Assembly (NCBI RefSeq): GCF_963169125.1
Contig: NC_084794.1
Coordinates: 111,514,358-111,578,357 of the forward strand
Direction of reading: 5' to 3'
Length of the DNA: 64,000 bases
Source of the DNA: Humulus lupulus
Lineage: Eukaryota; Streptophyta; Magnoliopsida; Rosales; Cannabaceae
This document shows positions 37,538 through 49,316 of the stretch, one piece after another (the first letter of the stretch is position 1; every line of letters begins with the position of its first letter). Both the position numbers and the translations under genes were made by a program. Under the pieces are notes generated by a model. That model saw nothing but the letters and a program-made list of their open reading frames with translations, was not told the origin of the DNA and ran no database searches.

Positions 37538-39928
37538 TTATATTCCCCCTACTATCGGAGGAGGGTCGACCTAATTTGTGTTGAGCTCCAATTTGACTTA
37601 CTGGAGCTTCGGGAACTGATTGAGGGTTTGGTCCAGCAGGCTTATTAGGGACCACCCGATTTTTGGTGTATTGGTCCAACAGTCCGGCTCTGATGAGAGT
37701 TTTGATCTCATCCTTCAGCTGTCAATAGTCATCAGTGTTATGACCAATGTCGTTATGGAATCAGCAGAACTTTGAAGAATCTCTCTTCGCCCTCTGGTTC
37801 TTCAATGGTTCTGGCTTCTTCCATGGAATACGAGTAGAATTTGCGAGGAAGATGTGCTCCCTAATGTCCGTTAGGTCGGTATAGGTAGCGTAAATAGGTT
37901 TGAATTTCTCCCCAGACTTACTTTTCTTCACTCCACTCTGATCGCCCTCGCCATTACCCTTCCTTTTATTATTCCCCCTTGGTTATTCTGGGTAACAGTT
38001 TGAGTCGTAGCTGCAACGTCCGTTACCGCTCCAACAGGCTGGACCGGGGTCTGGCTGGTTCCTGCAATGGAAGCTCGCACCTCCTCTAGGTTAATCTACT
38101 CTTGAGCTCGGGCCAAGAATTCATCCACACTCTTAATTCCTTTTCTTTGGAATTCCTGCCACAAGTCACCCCCAACAAGGATTCTCGTCCTCATTGCCAT
38201 GAGTTTGGAGCTATCATCAGCATCTCTAGCTCATGCATCGACACTGGCAAACCTACTTAGATATGCCTTCAACGTCTCGCCAGGTTGCTGCTTTATGTTG
38301 GCCAATGAATCGGTATAAACTTGAGTTGCCTGTGAAGCTCGGAATGCTTTTTTGAACACAGAAGAAAACTTCTTCCATGAGCTTATGTAATGCCTCTTAT
38401 ACTACTTAAACCATTGCTTGGCTGGCCCTACCAGAGTTGCAGGGAATAAAATACACCTTAGATCGAGCCTGACATTGTGAGCCATCGTCATGGTGTTAAA
38501 AATTCCGAGGTGATCTGACAGATCTCCATCTCCATCAATTTTTGACAAGTGTGACATTCTAAAGCCTACCAGATATGTGGCCACCGCAATATTTGGAGCG
38601 AAAGGCTCGAGCTCATCTTTTGAGTCACAATCGTCTTTTTCTTTCTAGATAAAAGCTTCTTCATTTGCTCTTCCATCAAAGCTACTCTTTTGAGGGTTTG
38701 GTCCCTAGTCCCTAGGTTACCTGGGGGCTGTTCAACAACTCCCATCCTATCTATGTGTTTGATGGGTTATTGTCCCTCAAATCTCGAGCTTTGTTTTGTG
38801 GGGCATTCTTGTTATCGCGTACTATGGACAGACCTCCTTCTTTTCAAGTATAGCTAATATCTTCATTCCGAGCTAGATTGCTTCTCTACAAATTCAGACG
38901 ATCCCACAAATCAGGTTGCAGATCGTACCAAGGGCTCTGTGCTAAACCCAACTGATTCCTTAGGTCACCCTCAAACCTACCGCTACGACAACTTTCAGTC
39001 TAGTAACTTTCATTTGCGAAACTTACAACTCGCTGTTGTTACCGAGGATCTGGATTTTTTACACATGTTCGTGGAATGAAAGTATTGGCAGATGGGGGAG
39101 GATTCCTCCTACTGTCTTCATAATCTAGAATGTCCCTTTGAGGATGAGGTGGTGTCATATGTCTTATAGGTGACGGGGGATGCCTTATTGGTGAGGCTAT
39201 CCTCGTTCCATTGGGGTAGACTAAATTAACTCCCCTATGTTCTACTCCAATGTCTCTAGTTCTCTATGCCTGACGATCCAATCGCAACTTAGGAGGGTTG
39301 GTTGGAACATTTGGTCTTTGTGAGCCTATCCTAGCCCCTCCTCGTGGATTTCCATGGGCATTCCTGGGGACCTGTGAAGAAGGCACCAAACTTGGGGTTG
39401 CAGTCCTAACCGACCGACTGACATGCTGACGACCCTGTGATGGTTGTTGGGTCAAGCATTTTGGTGATCTCGCTCTGCAGGTACAGAACGTGGAGTGGTG
39501 GTTCTGACTGATCGAATTGGTTTGGATCAATTAGTCTTGTGGGACTAGTGAGACCCACTTTGCCTCTTTCTGACATTAACGTCGGTTGCAAGAGGGGGTA
39601 ACCGGGCCAAAACCTCCTCGATCTGCTGGTTTTCCTTAGCGAAATGGCTTCTCAATTGCATGTTTTCCAACTCAACGGCTGTTAGGTAGTTTGGATTTGG
39701 ATTCGGCGATAATGACGTCGAACTCCCAGTGTTGCCATGACCCACCGGTTGTTTTCCTAAACATTGCTGAATCTCAGGGCCACGTTCATTCGGAACAGCG
39801 GTATGATGGGCCTCCTGCTCACCGGGTTGTTCTATCTCATTATTGTGCATTGAGCGAGTGAGCACCATGATGAGAGTCGACTGTGATTTTGACGAAGCAC
39901 TAATTTTCTATGAATGAAAGCACCAAAC

Positions 39929-40651
39929 TGTTGACGCAGTTTTTCGCCAACAGTGTAATAAGAAATAATAAGGCAGATTAGTGCTTAATGGTAAACCATA
40001 ATGAAAAATAAATAGAATTCACTCAAGAACATAGAACTTTAACATGGTTCAGTGGTTAAAATCCACCTAGTCCATGAGTCAATATTATTTATTTTTTTCT
40101 CTCTATTTTGGCAGAGTTTTGGTATTACAGAATAATGGCCCCCTTTCTTGTCCAATATTCTCAGTATTTATAGGGGAATTCCATGGACAAGTTTGGGTAA
40201 CCACGTGAGTCAATCACGTATTTACATAATGTATACATTTAATACAAATAATTCTCATTTATATTGGGATATGATTTGATAACAAGATAACAGATTCCTG
40301 TTATCTCGGATAATAAATACGACAGCCTGGTCATAAATAAACGTATAAAGGGGATCCCGAGTCTCCGGGGATCTCTGAGCATGCAATATACTATAATTAC
40401 CACTAGTTGGATAACTCCTCCAAGCTCGTGCTTCGACAGCTATTTAATATTCTAAGCTCGTGCTTCATAGCCATCATATCCTTAGTTTGGGATAAACTCA
40501 AGCCGCCTAACACCACGTATGATTACTATGAATCTCGAGTTGTCCACATGGATAATAAGCAGATATTATTTCCCTTAGTCATGTCTCCATGTATTTATCT
40601 GCCAGCTGTACCTGAGCTGAGTGAATGAACTCATGCCAAAATCAGGGTACA
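39929..40651 (-). repeat. Element C 5' LTR, with primer site at 39913-39928
   Basis: This 723-bp copy of 11750-12437 lies just right of the gag start. On the minus strand it is followed by GTTTGGTGCTTTCATTC, the same primer site as element D. It carries a block of about 40 bp (40346-40390) that the 3' LTR lacks. Since the two LTRs are identical at insertion, this records a later indel. Other differences are many more than between the D LTRs, so C is older than D. Confidence 0.9.
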
Positions 40652-41983
40652 ATAGATGGAAAACTCATAGCTTGTTACAAAAAATGTGTGGATTGAACTT
40701 ACAAAGAAATTAAGAAAGAAACATGCAGAACAACAATGGAGGAAAATCTCATTTATTGCTTTACTATCTCCCTCTATAATGAATTTTTTGAACCCTCTAC
40801 TATGAAGGATTGAGGTCTATTTATAGCTGGTCTCTAATGGCCCCTGATACATGGTGGTCCCAGGGGACAACAACGTACGTAGGTACATTGCCAAAGTAAT
40901 GGTGCAGGAAGTAGTGGTGCAAAAGGTCGTAGTGTCGGACCTAGTACATGGTCACGAGTGCTCAGGTAGTGCCTCCACTCTTTGTACAAGTTTGTACCAC
41001 CACTACGTGTCAGATACGGATGTCAACATCACACCTCTATCATCTTGAGGGTCATACACCCCATACTCTTACACGTACCTCGCACCTGATTATTTTTCTC
41101 ACTTGTCCAAGACACACCTTTTCTCCAAGTTTCATTATATTTGGCTTAGTGTTGGGGAACTTATGGATTCTCCAATGGGATAGCACGGGTCTCCTTAATG
41201 CATCCCTCCTATTCCCCATATGAGGCAATTGTTGGGAACCCTTGTGCTAAGCTTGTGACATTAGGCTCGGGAGGCTTAGGCGTTCCTTCTCACATCAGGG
41301 GGCATATCTTGACCCCAAGGAATTTTCCCTCGTGCATACAGGCGCCTCGCGTGAAGGGCGTCTTGCACATACAGGCGTCTCCAATGAAGCTCACGGACCT
41401 TGCACCGAGATGCAAGGCACCCTCGCCTATGCCTCTTAGGAGTTGAGGGCCTCACTAGACCGCCTCCGCACACGCCGAGGTCTTGAAGGCATTAAGGTCT
41501 TGTTATGTGAGACCCAACACACCTAGATGGGAAATACATCCCCGCTCCCACATGCCGCATGAAGGACCAAGGGTCTCGCTAGGCTTCACACCATAACGAG
41601 GCCCTTGGCCAAGTCCTAGGGAGAAGGCATGCCTATGAGCCTGCATAAGCATCTTCGCGCAAGGAGTCTGGAGGAGATTCCCACTTGAGCGCCCGCACAT
41701 GAAGATTATACCTCGCTATGCGAGGCCCTTGGCCGAGTCTGAGGGAGGTGACACGTCTAAGTACCTTTGCACGAGGAGTTTGAAGGAGGTGCACATGAGG
41801 ATCGGGCCTCACTATGCGAGGCCCTTGGCCAAAGGAGGTGCACACCCTTGTGCTTGCAGGTTGATGGTGCTTCTCTATGCGAGGCCCTCGGACTCTATGA
41901 GGCACTATGTGAGGCCCTCTTCTCGGGTGCCTTGCTTTTTTAACGATTTTCCCATCTTCACAACTTAAAACCCACTGGATACA
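40652..41983 (-). repeat. Remainder of the element A LTR, with GC-rich internal repeats
   Basis: Right of element C the sequence continues as a non-coding stretch that ends on the plus strand in CTGGATACA (41983). On the minus strand this gives a TGTATCC start, which with the TCAACA end at 11713 makes a TGT...ACA LTR of about 1.37 kb. This assignment is inference from position. The part at 41540-41930 carries five diverged copies of a unit with CTATGCGAGGCCCTTGGCC at irregular spacing and is much richer in G+C than its surroundings. Short ORFs on both strands here are driven by these repeats and have no domains. Confidence 0.5.
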
Positions 41984-42009
41984 CTGTTTTTTATTTTTAA
42001 TCAAACAAA

Positions 42010-42641
42010 GATAGTCAAGAATCAACTTCTGGATCAATGTTCACACTTGGTGGAGGAGCAGTAATCTGGCGTAGTATCAAACAAACTAGTATTATAGATT
42101 CTACCATGGAAGTAAAATACATAGAGGCTTGTGAAGCAACGAAAGAGATTGTAGTCTGGCGTGGTATCAAACAAACCAGTATTACAAATTCTACCATGGA
42201 AGTTGAATACATAGCGACTTATGAAGTAGCTAAAGAGATTCTAGTCTGGCGTAGTATCAAACAAACCAGTATTACAGATTCTACCATGGAAGTAAAATAC
42301 ATAGCCTCTTGTGAAGCAGCTAAAGATATTGTGCGGCTCAAAAAGTTCTATTCTGATATGGAAATTGTTCTAGAGATGGATAAGTTGTTGGTCGTGTACT
42401 ATACTGCGATAACAGTGGGGTGATAGCTAACTCGAAGGAACCGATGAGTCACAAGAGGGGAAAGCATATCGAGAGGACGTACCACTTGATCAGGGATATT
42501 GTTCAAAAAGGAGATTTAGCATTTATGAAGATAGCTTCAGAACATAACCTTGCATATCCTTCTACTAAGATTTTTTCTACCAAGTCTTTTAAAGATCATG
42601 TTAGCAATATGGGTTTGAGGGAGATGTCTCATTTGCTTTAG
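42010..42641 (+). pseudogene. Element H: copia RNase H end of pol with an internal 90-bp triplication
   Basis: The frame starts DSQESTSGSMFTLGGGAV, the copia RNase H motif, then has three tandem 30-residue copies of the VWRSIKQTSITDSTMEVKYI region. It ends with the normal tail: YCDNSGVIANSKEP after a short frame disruption near 42390-42410, then HKRGKHIERTYHLIRDIVQK and FKDHVSNMGLREMSHLL, with a stop at 42639. RNase H removes RNA from the RNA:DNA hybrid during reverse transcription. Upstream pol, gag and the 5' LTR are absent; the element begins at about 42004 against the element A LTR. Confidence 0.88.
42061..42330 (+). repeat. In-frame 90-bp tandem triplication in the copia RNase H
   Basis: Units start at 42061, 42151 and 42241, exactly 90 bp (30 codons) each, with about 8-15 differences between copies. 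Each carries DSTMEV/NSTMEV, which holds the conserved RNase H Glu. The normal domain has one copy. All three units are open. Confidence 0.95.
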
Positions 42642-42654
42642 GGCAGGTAGAGAT

Positions 42655-45600
42655 TGTTTGGATGAATGTCCTTTGAAGCATATGTATTGAACAATGTTTT
42701 TTGAAAAAAAATAATTGAAATGATTTTTTTGCGTATATTGATTGGTCCTTATTATTGATAGAATAATATTATATGAATTTTAGAAAATTCTCAAATTTAT
42801 TATTGTGACTACAAACTGGTACGAGATGATTAAGATTGTAGGGAACTAATTTAAACAGTTCGCAGTAAGACAAAGTTATATGGAAACTTTGGATTAAATA
42901 TCATAAGTACGGTTCACTAGTATTATGAATACATGTAATCAAGATCCGGATTACTGATGTAATAGGACATCTGAGTGGAGGTACTTTGTATAAAGTGGTT
43001 ATACATGAATGGGAGTCGATATGTTATTAATAATTAATAATATTGTTTCCGTTAAAGGTATTAATTAAATATATCAATTAGATGATCATATACAAATTGA
43101 TCTTAATACTGAAGTTATTATGAACTCTTGTTTATGTTATATGAGTTCTTCGATTCACTCGTTATGGTTTGTCAAAATGATCAAGCTGAAAAGTTTTGTT
43201 TTGGGAACTCATTGATTTAAATGGCTGGGGACATAATATACAAATATGGAATCTATACCTTTTCGAGAGTAATTGAATAATGGTACGCTTAAAGGTTAGC
43301 TTTTGGAACTGAAAGGCTATTGAGCTCAAATTCATAAATTAGTTTATTAATTAACCTTCACTACTAAAGTCAATGGTACTTAAGGAAACAATATATAATT
43401 AAAGAGATTAAATAGTAATTAATTCCTAATTTAGTTATGAACCATTAATATAAGATTGAATTGTATGTAATGATTAAATCGATGGAATTTTTTTATACTT
43501 AAAAGTCCTCAATAAATAAATGTGTAACGCCCAGGATAACCAAGATCGTTACACTGTGTAGTTGAAATAATGCAAGACTTGCTAATCAAGTCATTTAAAT
43601 TAAAATGTGATCCTAAGGTCAACCATCAGATTAGGGTTAAAATATTTTGAACATAAACGGTTAATTTTCATTAAAATGGATGTTTAGGACATGGGATCCC
43701 AAAAACAGGGTACAAGTGATAGTTACAATTCCCAACAGTTTTAATACAAACAATAGCCACTCTAATGGCAAAATACAAGTTTTAGGCCTTTGTCCCTAGA
43801 ATTTCCCTCGACCATGATGGTCGAACAGCTGACTACGTACACTCTGCCCCCAGAGCTCTCCAACTCATGGTTGGTCCAATTTCCCTTTGCATTTACCTGC
43901 ACCACGTAGCACCCGTGAGCCAAGGCCCATCAAACCAAAAAAAGCAAACATATGTAGCAATAAAAATATTCAATCAAGCTTATCTCATTCAAACATAAAA
44001 CAAAATACAGTTATTCAACTAATCAATGATAAACACATAATCTCAAGTTCTCAAATAATCAGGGTTGGCACTCTTAGGCCGAGCCCCCTGTTGATCTAGC
44101 TGGCCCCGGCTCGCTTAGGCCAGGCCGCGCTCAGTACACTTACCATCAGCCCCGGCTCCCTTAGGCCGTCCATTCTTGTATATCATATCAATCTTATAAG
44201 CACATAGTACAAAAAAATCAATAATTGGGAATCTCAATCCCATTCACAACCACGCATGGGTGCAGTTTTCTTACTTTGAATTCTGAGCGGAAGATATGGT
44301 ACGGTCCCGAGCACGACCCTCAGTCCTGAGCCTTGGCGATAAACCTAGTCACAGTGGCCAATGGGTAATCATCAATTTCTAATCTAAATAAATACTTAGG
44401 AGACAAAAACTAGCCTCTGGGACCTCGATTTCTACTAAACCAGGTAGTAGAAATCGTCCCGAGTGCTTACGTTCGAACCCCCGAGCCTTACCAATTCTAG
44501 AAACCATCCTAAGGTAAAATCCCCTAGGCGGGCCACGACCTGACCCTGAGGGTCGCAGCGCGCCCCCAAGTCAGAGGCTAAATCCTCAAGCTTCAGGGGG
44601 AGGCGGGCGGCGACTTGCTCCCCTAGGGTCGCAGCGCGCCTAAGCCAGAATTTATGGGTTTCTTCCACATTCTTCCAAGCCAAAAACCTCAAGGATTCAA
44701 CCAAACTTTCATCCAAACCCAAAACTAAACCCATAATTCTTATCCCCACAACTTAACCATCATAGCTAGCTTTATGAAAACTTCATACTCTTATAAAACA
44801 CTCAAATTTAATACAAATCTAGCTAACAAAACCAGACCTCATGCAAACTTAATCCTTAACATGATTTCAGCATAATTTAGAGATTCCAGCCTGAATTCTT
44901 ACCTCAAGTGGCAGCCTAATTCCTCAACAATATCTCTGAGTATTCCCAGCTTGAATTCCCTCTGAGTTCTAACTTAATTCCCAGCTTGATCCCTTAGCTT
45001 TCCTTCCAAAATTCTGAACTTCACCTTAGGTTTCTAGAGTGAAGAAATCGTGAGAGAGAGTGAGTGGGAGTTGAGAGTTCTAGGTGATTTCTGGCTAAGT
45101 CTGGAATCCTACAAAATACCATTTTGCCCTTCTAAGCTTATTAATCCTCTAATTGTCTCTAGGGGTAAAATGGTCATTTCGCTTCCAGTTCCTGCTAATT
45201 CCTCAAGTGTTCCTAATTTTTACCAATTAATCCCGTCATGTCCAATTAATTATCAAATACCTATTCAATATCCAATGAATCCCAAATTATTCTTTAAATT
45301 CCCAAAAATACCTTGGCTTCCCCCGAGCTGGGTATTAACCCCACTGTGACTATTTCCCTAATCCGCTCACTAAGACCATCTCGAGACATATACTGCAAAT
45401 ATATCCACATAATAATGTGGTCTGAATCATTTATCACATATAATCACATTTATGCCCTCAACGGGCCAAAAATTACAAATATGCCCTTATAAACTATAAA
45501 GGGCCCACGTGCATATCTAATACTCGTAAACATGCATATCACATATTCATATAATCATACCAATCATGCATGCCACGCAATCGCGCATTTAACCAATTAA

Positions 45601-46856
45601 ACATACATATATCAATTATGCTCTCCCAGCACGCTAATTAAGGCCCTAAGCCCTATTAGCTATTTTGGGTTGTTACAAAATGTCTATAATTACAAGAGTG
45701 CAGTCTCATATTTTTAGTGGGATAATATTGATATTAATAAATTAAGGTTATTATATTAAAGAATTTTAATTAATAATCTAATTTTATTGGAATTTGAAAT
45801 TATAGGTCCATAGGTCCCTGAGATGACTCTATCGACACTATTCAATGTAAGAGTTAAAATTGAGAAAAATTAGGAAAATGGCATATTTAGAATAAATTTG
45901 TTCTTCAGTGTCAAATATGTAAATGAGACAAATTATTTGATTAGTATATTAATTTTCGAAATTAGTATTTTAATCAAAGGAAATTTCTGAAATTATTTTT
46001 TAAATAAAATGGCATTTTTCGAAAATGGCTATTTAAAAAATTAAGATAATTGATTTTGAATTAATAAGTTTTATTTATTTAAATAATGTGAAAGTATATT
46101 TATGATAATTAAAATTGGATTTGAATTTGAAATGATATTTATTCTTTAATTAATATGATAAGATAAGTTATCATGTTTAGATATTTTTTAATAAATAATA
46201 ATTAAAAGAAAGTGGTTGGAACACACCCAGGAAATCAGGGATAAGTTACACGACAGTTGGTGAGTAACAAAGTTTTAAGATTGGATCTTAATATTTCTTT
46301 TATTTATTTATTTATTTATTTAATAATTGGTTTTAATTTGAATTTAGAATTTAATTAATTCTTTTATAAATTTATCAAATAGAAATTCTTTCAAGATATG
46401 CTTAAGTGAGAGAATATTCTAGAGAGAAAATTATAAGCTTTTCACAGAGAAAGAGAAATATACCGTAATATTTTTTATACTTCTTGAAAACTGTCTCAAA
46501 CTTAATATTCCAAGATCTCATGAGTTGAGTACATCTTGTAAATCAGAAAATTTCCCACCATTAATTACTCTATGTGCCCACACACGTCTTAAGGTGTAGA
46601 GATACATCTTGGAAGATCTTGGTCTGAGTATTCACAATGCTGCTTTTGATTGGATGTTCGTTGGAGGTACTAAAAGATAGTGATGATTCTTGAGTGTTAT
46701 ACAACTGGTAAATCCTCATATTTCTTTCTATTTGATTAATGTTTTGCATATTAATAGATCTAGTTATTTGCAGATTGTTTAAATAAAAAAATTTAAAATC
46801 TCTAGGCCCACCACCCCGTGCTTTCCGCTGCGCATATGGTAAACCAGTTACAAACA
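42655..46856 (+). repeat. Element H 3' LTR (about 2.0 kb net), split by solo LTR G2
   Basis: After the pol stop, purine-rich GGGCAGGTAGAGAT leads into TGTTTGGATG (42655). The matching end, CAGTTACAAACA, is at 46856, preceded by CTTTCCGCTGCGC, a word common near copia LTR ends. TGTTTG and CAAACA are inverted repeats. G2 (43523-45677) with its duplication is inserted inside. The boundaries are inferred, since the 5' LTR is outside or lost. Confidence 0.65.
43523..45677. repeat. Solo LTR G2 (gypsy-type, about 2.2 kb)
   Basis: It begins TGTAACGCCC and ends GGGTTGTTACA, flanked by a perfect AAATG duplication (43518-43522 and 45678-45682). It is the same family as G1. It has no internal coding region. 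Shared blocks with G1 include the GCACCCGTGAGCC stretch (about 43907), a GGGCCCACGTGCAT stretch (about 45500) and the terminal CTAATTAAGG...CTATTAGC. Short ORFs inside have no domains. Confidence 0.88.
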
Positions 46857-46922
46857 CCTACCCCGACCCATTCCCTCTCATTTGGTTCATTTCAACTTTG
46901 AAGAATCCATATCACATTCTCT

Positions 46923-46968
<46 letters not shown>

Positions 46969-49065
46969 AGAGAAAGACCTACATTGAAGCTTGAGAAACC
47001 AAGTTCCAAGGTGAGTTCTTGTACCCCTTCTCCTTTTTTCTTCTCTATGCTGAGCCTAGGGCTCTATTTGTGCACTATTTCTCTCTGAGTTTTAACCATT
47101 GGTAACCATGGTTTCAAGGTCTAGAAGTTGAAGAAGCAGCCTCAAGTTGTGCAAGCTCATCTAGGTGCGTGCATGCAACTTTGAGCACCAAAGGAGGTAA
47201 TATCCTTAGGTTTCAAAAATTTCCATCCCTCTTCCTTATTTTCTTCTCTTTGGTATGATATAATCTGAACTTGTGGTGTTTGGGGGAGGTTTGAAGGCAT
47301 TGGAAGCTAGTGATGGGATTCAAAACCTAGGAGAAACACAAACCAAAACCTAGAACAAGAAAAAGGTAAAACTCTAGTGATTTTGATTAAACTTTGTGTA
47401 TGTTTAGAAAATCTTATTTTCATGTCTAATTTTTGTAGTTATATCCTTCCTTTCGCATGTAATAATGTGTTTAATAATGACGATTGATGCATGCATGGCT
47501 ATGTTGTACATTTTTAGCTTGGAATCCAAAAATCCAATAGGTTGTGTGATGTTATGCTTGCTGCCAAGTTTTTAACTTGACTTCCAAAGGGTCAAGCGGT
47601 GCCATAATGACCTAGTTCATGAAAATAAATTGTATGATTCTGTTTTATAGGAAGATTACTTGATTTTAGGCTTTTGAAATGCTCAAAAATATTTTGTATG
47701 ATGGGAGCTATGCATGCGTTTGTGAAACTTGTACAAATTTGTAAAAATGTAGCAGTTTGAATTCATGAATTTTGGACAGTGTTTTGAGTGGGTAAATCAT
47801 TTTTCTTTACTGATACTGTGTAAAAATTTCCATTGTATATCAAGGTTCAATTCTGAAAAGTTTTGTAGAAATATGATCAATAGAATGAGTGTTATAAAAT
47901 GTCAAAGTTGACAAGAAATCTGAAAAAAAAAAAAAAAAAAATTGGTTAGTTTGACTCTTGTACTTTGAAAAAAAATGTTTGAGGAATCAAAATAAAGTAT
48001 TTTTGGATGCTAGAAGTTATACTTTCCAAAGTTTACAAAAATTAAGGTTTTTGAAATAATGCTCTTTGGGCAATCACTTTTGTGAACATTTTTCACCAAG
48101 TAAAAATTATATTTTTGACTTAATTTTTGTCATCGACATTCTTAACATATCTAAATATGGACCTAAGAAAATTATACAAAAATAAAAAGGCAATTAGATT
48201 TTATGTGTTACCAAAGTTTAGGAAAAGTTAAGATTTTAAACTAAACAGTTTCAATCGACACTTTTTGGTGATAACTCTCACCTAGTAAAAATGTGTATTT
48301 TTTGGTTAAGAATAAGCATGAGACTTCTAGGAATAGCCAAGAATGACTCTATAAAAATTTGGAATTTTTGTGTATAAGGATTCGAAGTGTAGCCTTCCAA
48401 GCCTTGGAATATATCGCAAATAAACAGTTTTTCAACACTTAGAAAATTGTAGAACTTTTTACCAAAATGCAAGTTTTGAATTTTGATTCAAATGTAGGAC
48501 TTAGATTTCACCTTAATTAAATATTATGATTAATTTGATACCTATGAAAGGAATAACTTGTAATTATGGATTTTCTTTAGAATAATGATAAAAATATAAA
48601 AATGGTCCAAAGCCAAATTTTTTCGAAAATAGCTAAGGAAGTAACTCTTTTCCAAATTATAATTTTATTGGATTTCTAAAATAAGTTAACTATACTAATC
48701 CTTCTAAGACCTAATTAAAGTAAAAACATCAAACTTATTTTCTTTAGTATTGGGTACTAATTGTTTAAGTTATAAATCAATAAACCTCCTTCACAAATAT
48801 TTATTTAAAGAGATTAAATAGAGAAAAGTAATATTTTCTAAATTGAAATAATCTGACTAGGTCCGAGAGTGGAGTGGATATTGGAAAGTAATTAGGATCG
48901 AGCCTATTTAGCGAAATCTAATGTTAGGTTTCCCGGTGGATTAGAGATTTGTTTTTGGAAAACCCAATAAGGAATTTGTTGTCTTTATTAAGTGTTTTAT
49001 ATTGATCTTGATGCACACAAAAAACCTAATAATCACTAATCGCCATAATTAATCTGAGTGTACTG
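46857..49065. other. Unclassified non-coding stretch with (TC)n and poly-A tracts
   Basis: No coding domain is seen in six frames. A (TC)n microsatellite lies at 46927-46967 and an A19 tract at about 47923-47941. Around 46980-47200 there are spliced-leader-like features (AAG/GTGAGTTC, then AAGGAGGTAATATC) resembling a host or transposon 5' UTR intron series. The AT-rich tail (47400-48800) looks like a long intron or degraded LTR. I cannot assign it. Confidence 0.45.
46927..46967. repeat. (TC)n microsatellite
   Basis: About 20 uninterrupted TC dinucleotides, in a pyrimidine-rich context typical of plant 5' UTRs but with no ORF attached. Confidence 0.97.
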
Positions 49066-49316
49066 TGTTGAGAAACCTTTAGGTGAACCAATAGAGGCTA
49101 GTGGTGAGCTAGCAAGTGGTTAAATGATGTATTAACAATATCTCTGATTTGTAGAGAATTAAATGTATTTTGTTTCAATTGTATTGTGGAGACCTTTGTA
49201 TAAATAGATCAGCTTACTCTCGTGAACATTTAGTTCGAGAGCTTATTCATTTTCTCTTGAATACACTTTTTGCATATTCTCCATTCTTGAGCTTTCTTCA
49301 CTTGGTATCAGATTCC
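49066..49316 (+). repeat. Element I: copia 5' LTR and primer site
   Basis: The LTR is taken from TGTTGAGAAACC (49066) to CTTTCTTCA (49300), about 235 bp, with TATAAATAG at 49199-49207. It is followed by TTGGTATCAGATTCC at 49302-49316, the initiator-Met tRNA primer site usual for copia, directly before the gag ATG at 49317. The LTR start is inferred from TG and typical size; no 3' LTR was found to confirm it. Confidence 0.68.

Larger units (their letters stand above)
35334..39868 (-). pseudogene. Element C gag and start of protease, split by E-right
   Basis: Gag starts MVLTRSMHNNEIEQPGEQE at 39868, with a Leu/Glu-rich stretch (VELENMQLRSHFAKENQQIE). The gag domain is at about 38590-38100 (GPAKQWFK at 38402), and a zinc-knuckle remnant at about 37755-37715 has lost its last Cys to Tyr and has stops. 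At 37538/37571 it is cut by solo LTR E-right. Excising that rejoins GNITTISRGPHLEG, matching element D's VITISGGPHPAG. The last block (35560-35339: AQKRYINELK, PIIFTKEDASHVQF) runs without a stop into the protease start, where it is cut by E-left. It is degenerate throughout. Confidence 0.87.
11750..40651 (-). mobile_element. Element C: Ty3/gypsy Tat/Retand-type retrotransposon carrying nested insertions
   Basis: This is a complete but degenerate element on the minus strand: 5' LTR 39929-40651, primer site 39913-39928, gag 39868-35334 (split), protease 35334 and 20632 onward, RT/RNase H/archaeal RNase H/integrase 20100-16930, repeat-bearing UTR 16740-16230, antisense ORF (plus strand) 13478-16186, polypurine tract 12438-12453 and 3' LTR 11750-12437. 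Removing the nested E-left (with D) and E-right leaves about 12.2 kb, close to the size of D. Its primer site and protein order match D, so both belong to one clade. The flanks GATGA (left) and ATAGATGG (right) do not give a clean duplication, so end erosion is likely. It sits inside the LTR of element A. Confidence 0.88.

Noticed and set aside
40652..40660. Target duplication for element C (GATGA left, ATAGATGG right)
   Set aside because: The 5-bp flanks do not match; a GATGA/GATGG match needs three extra bases at the LTR end, so it was not claimed.
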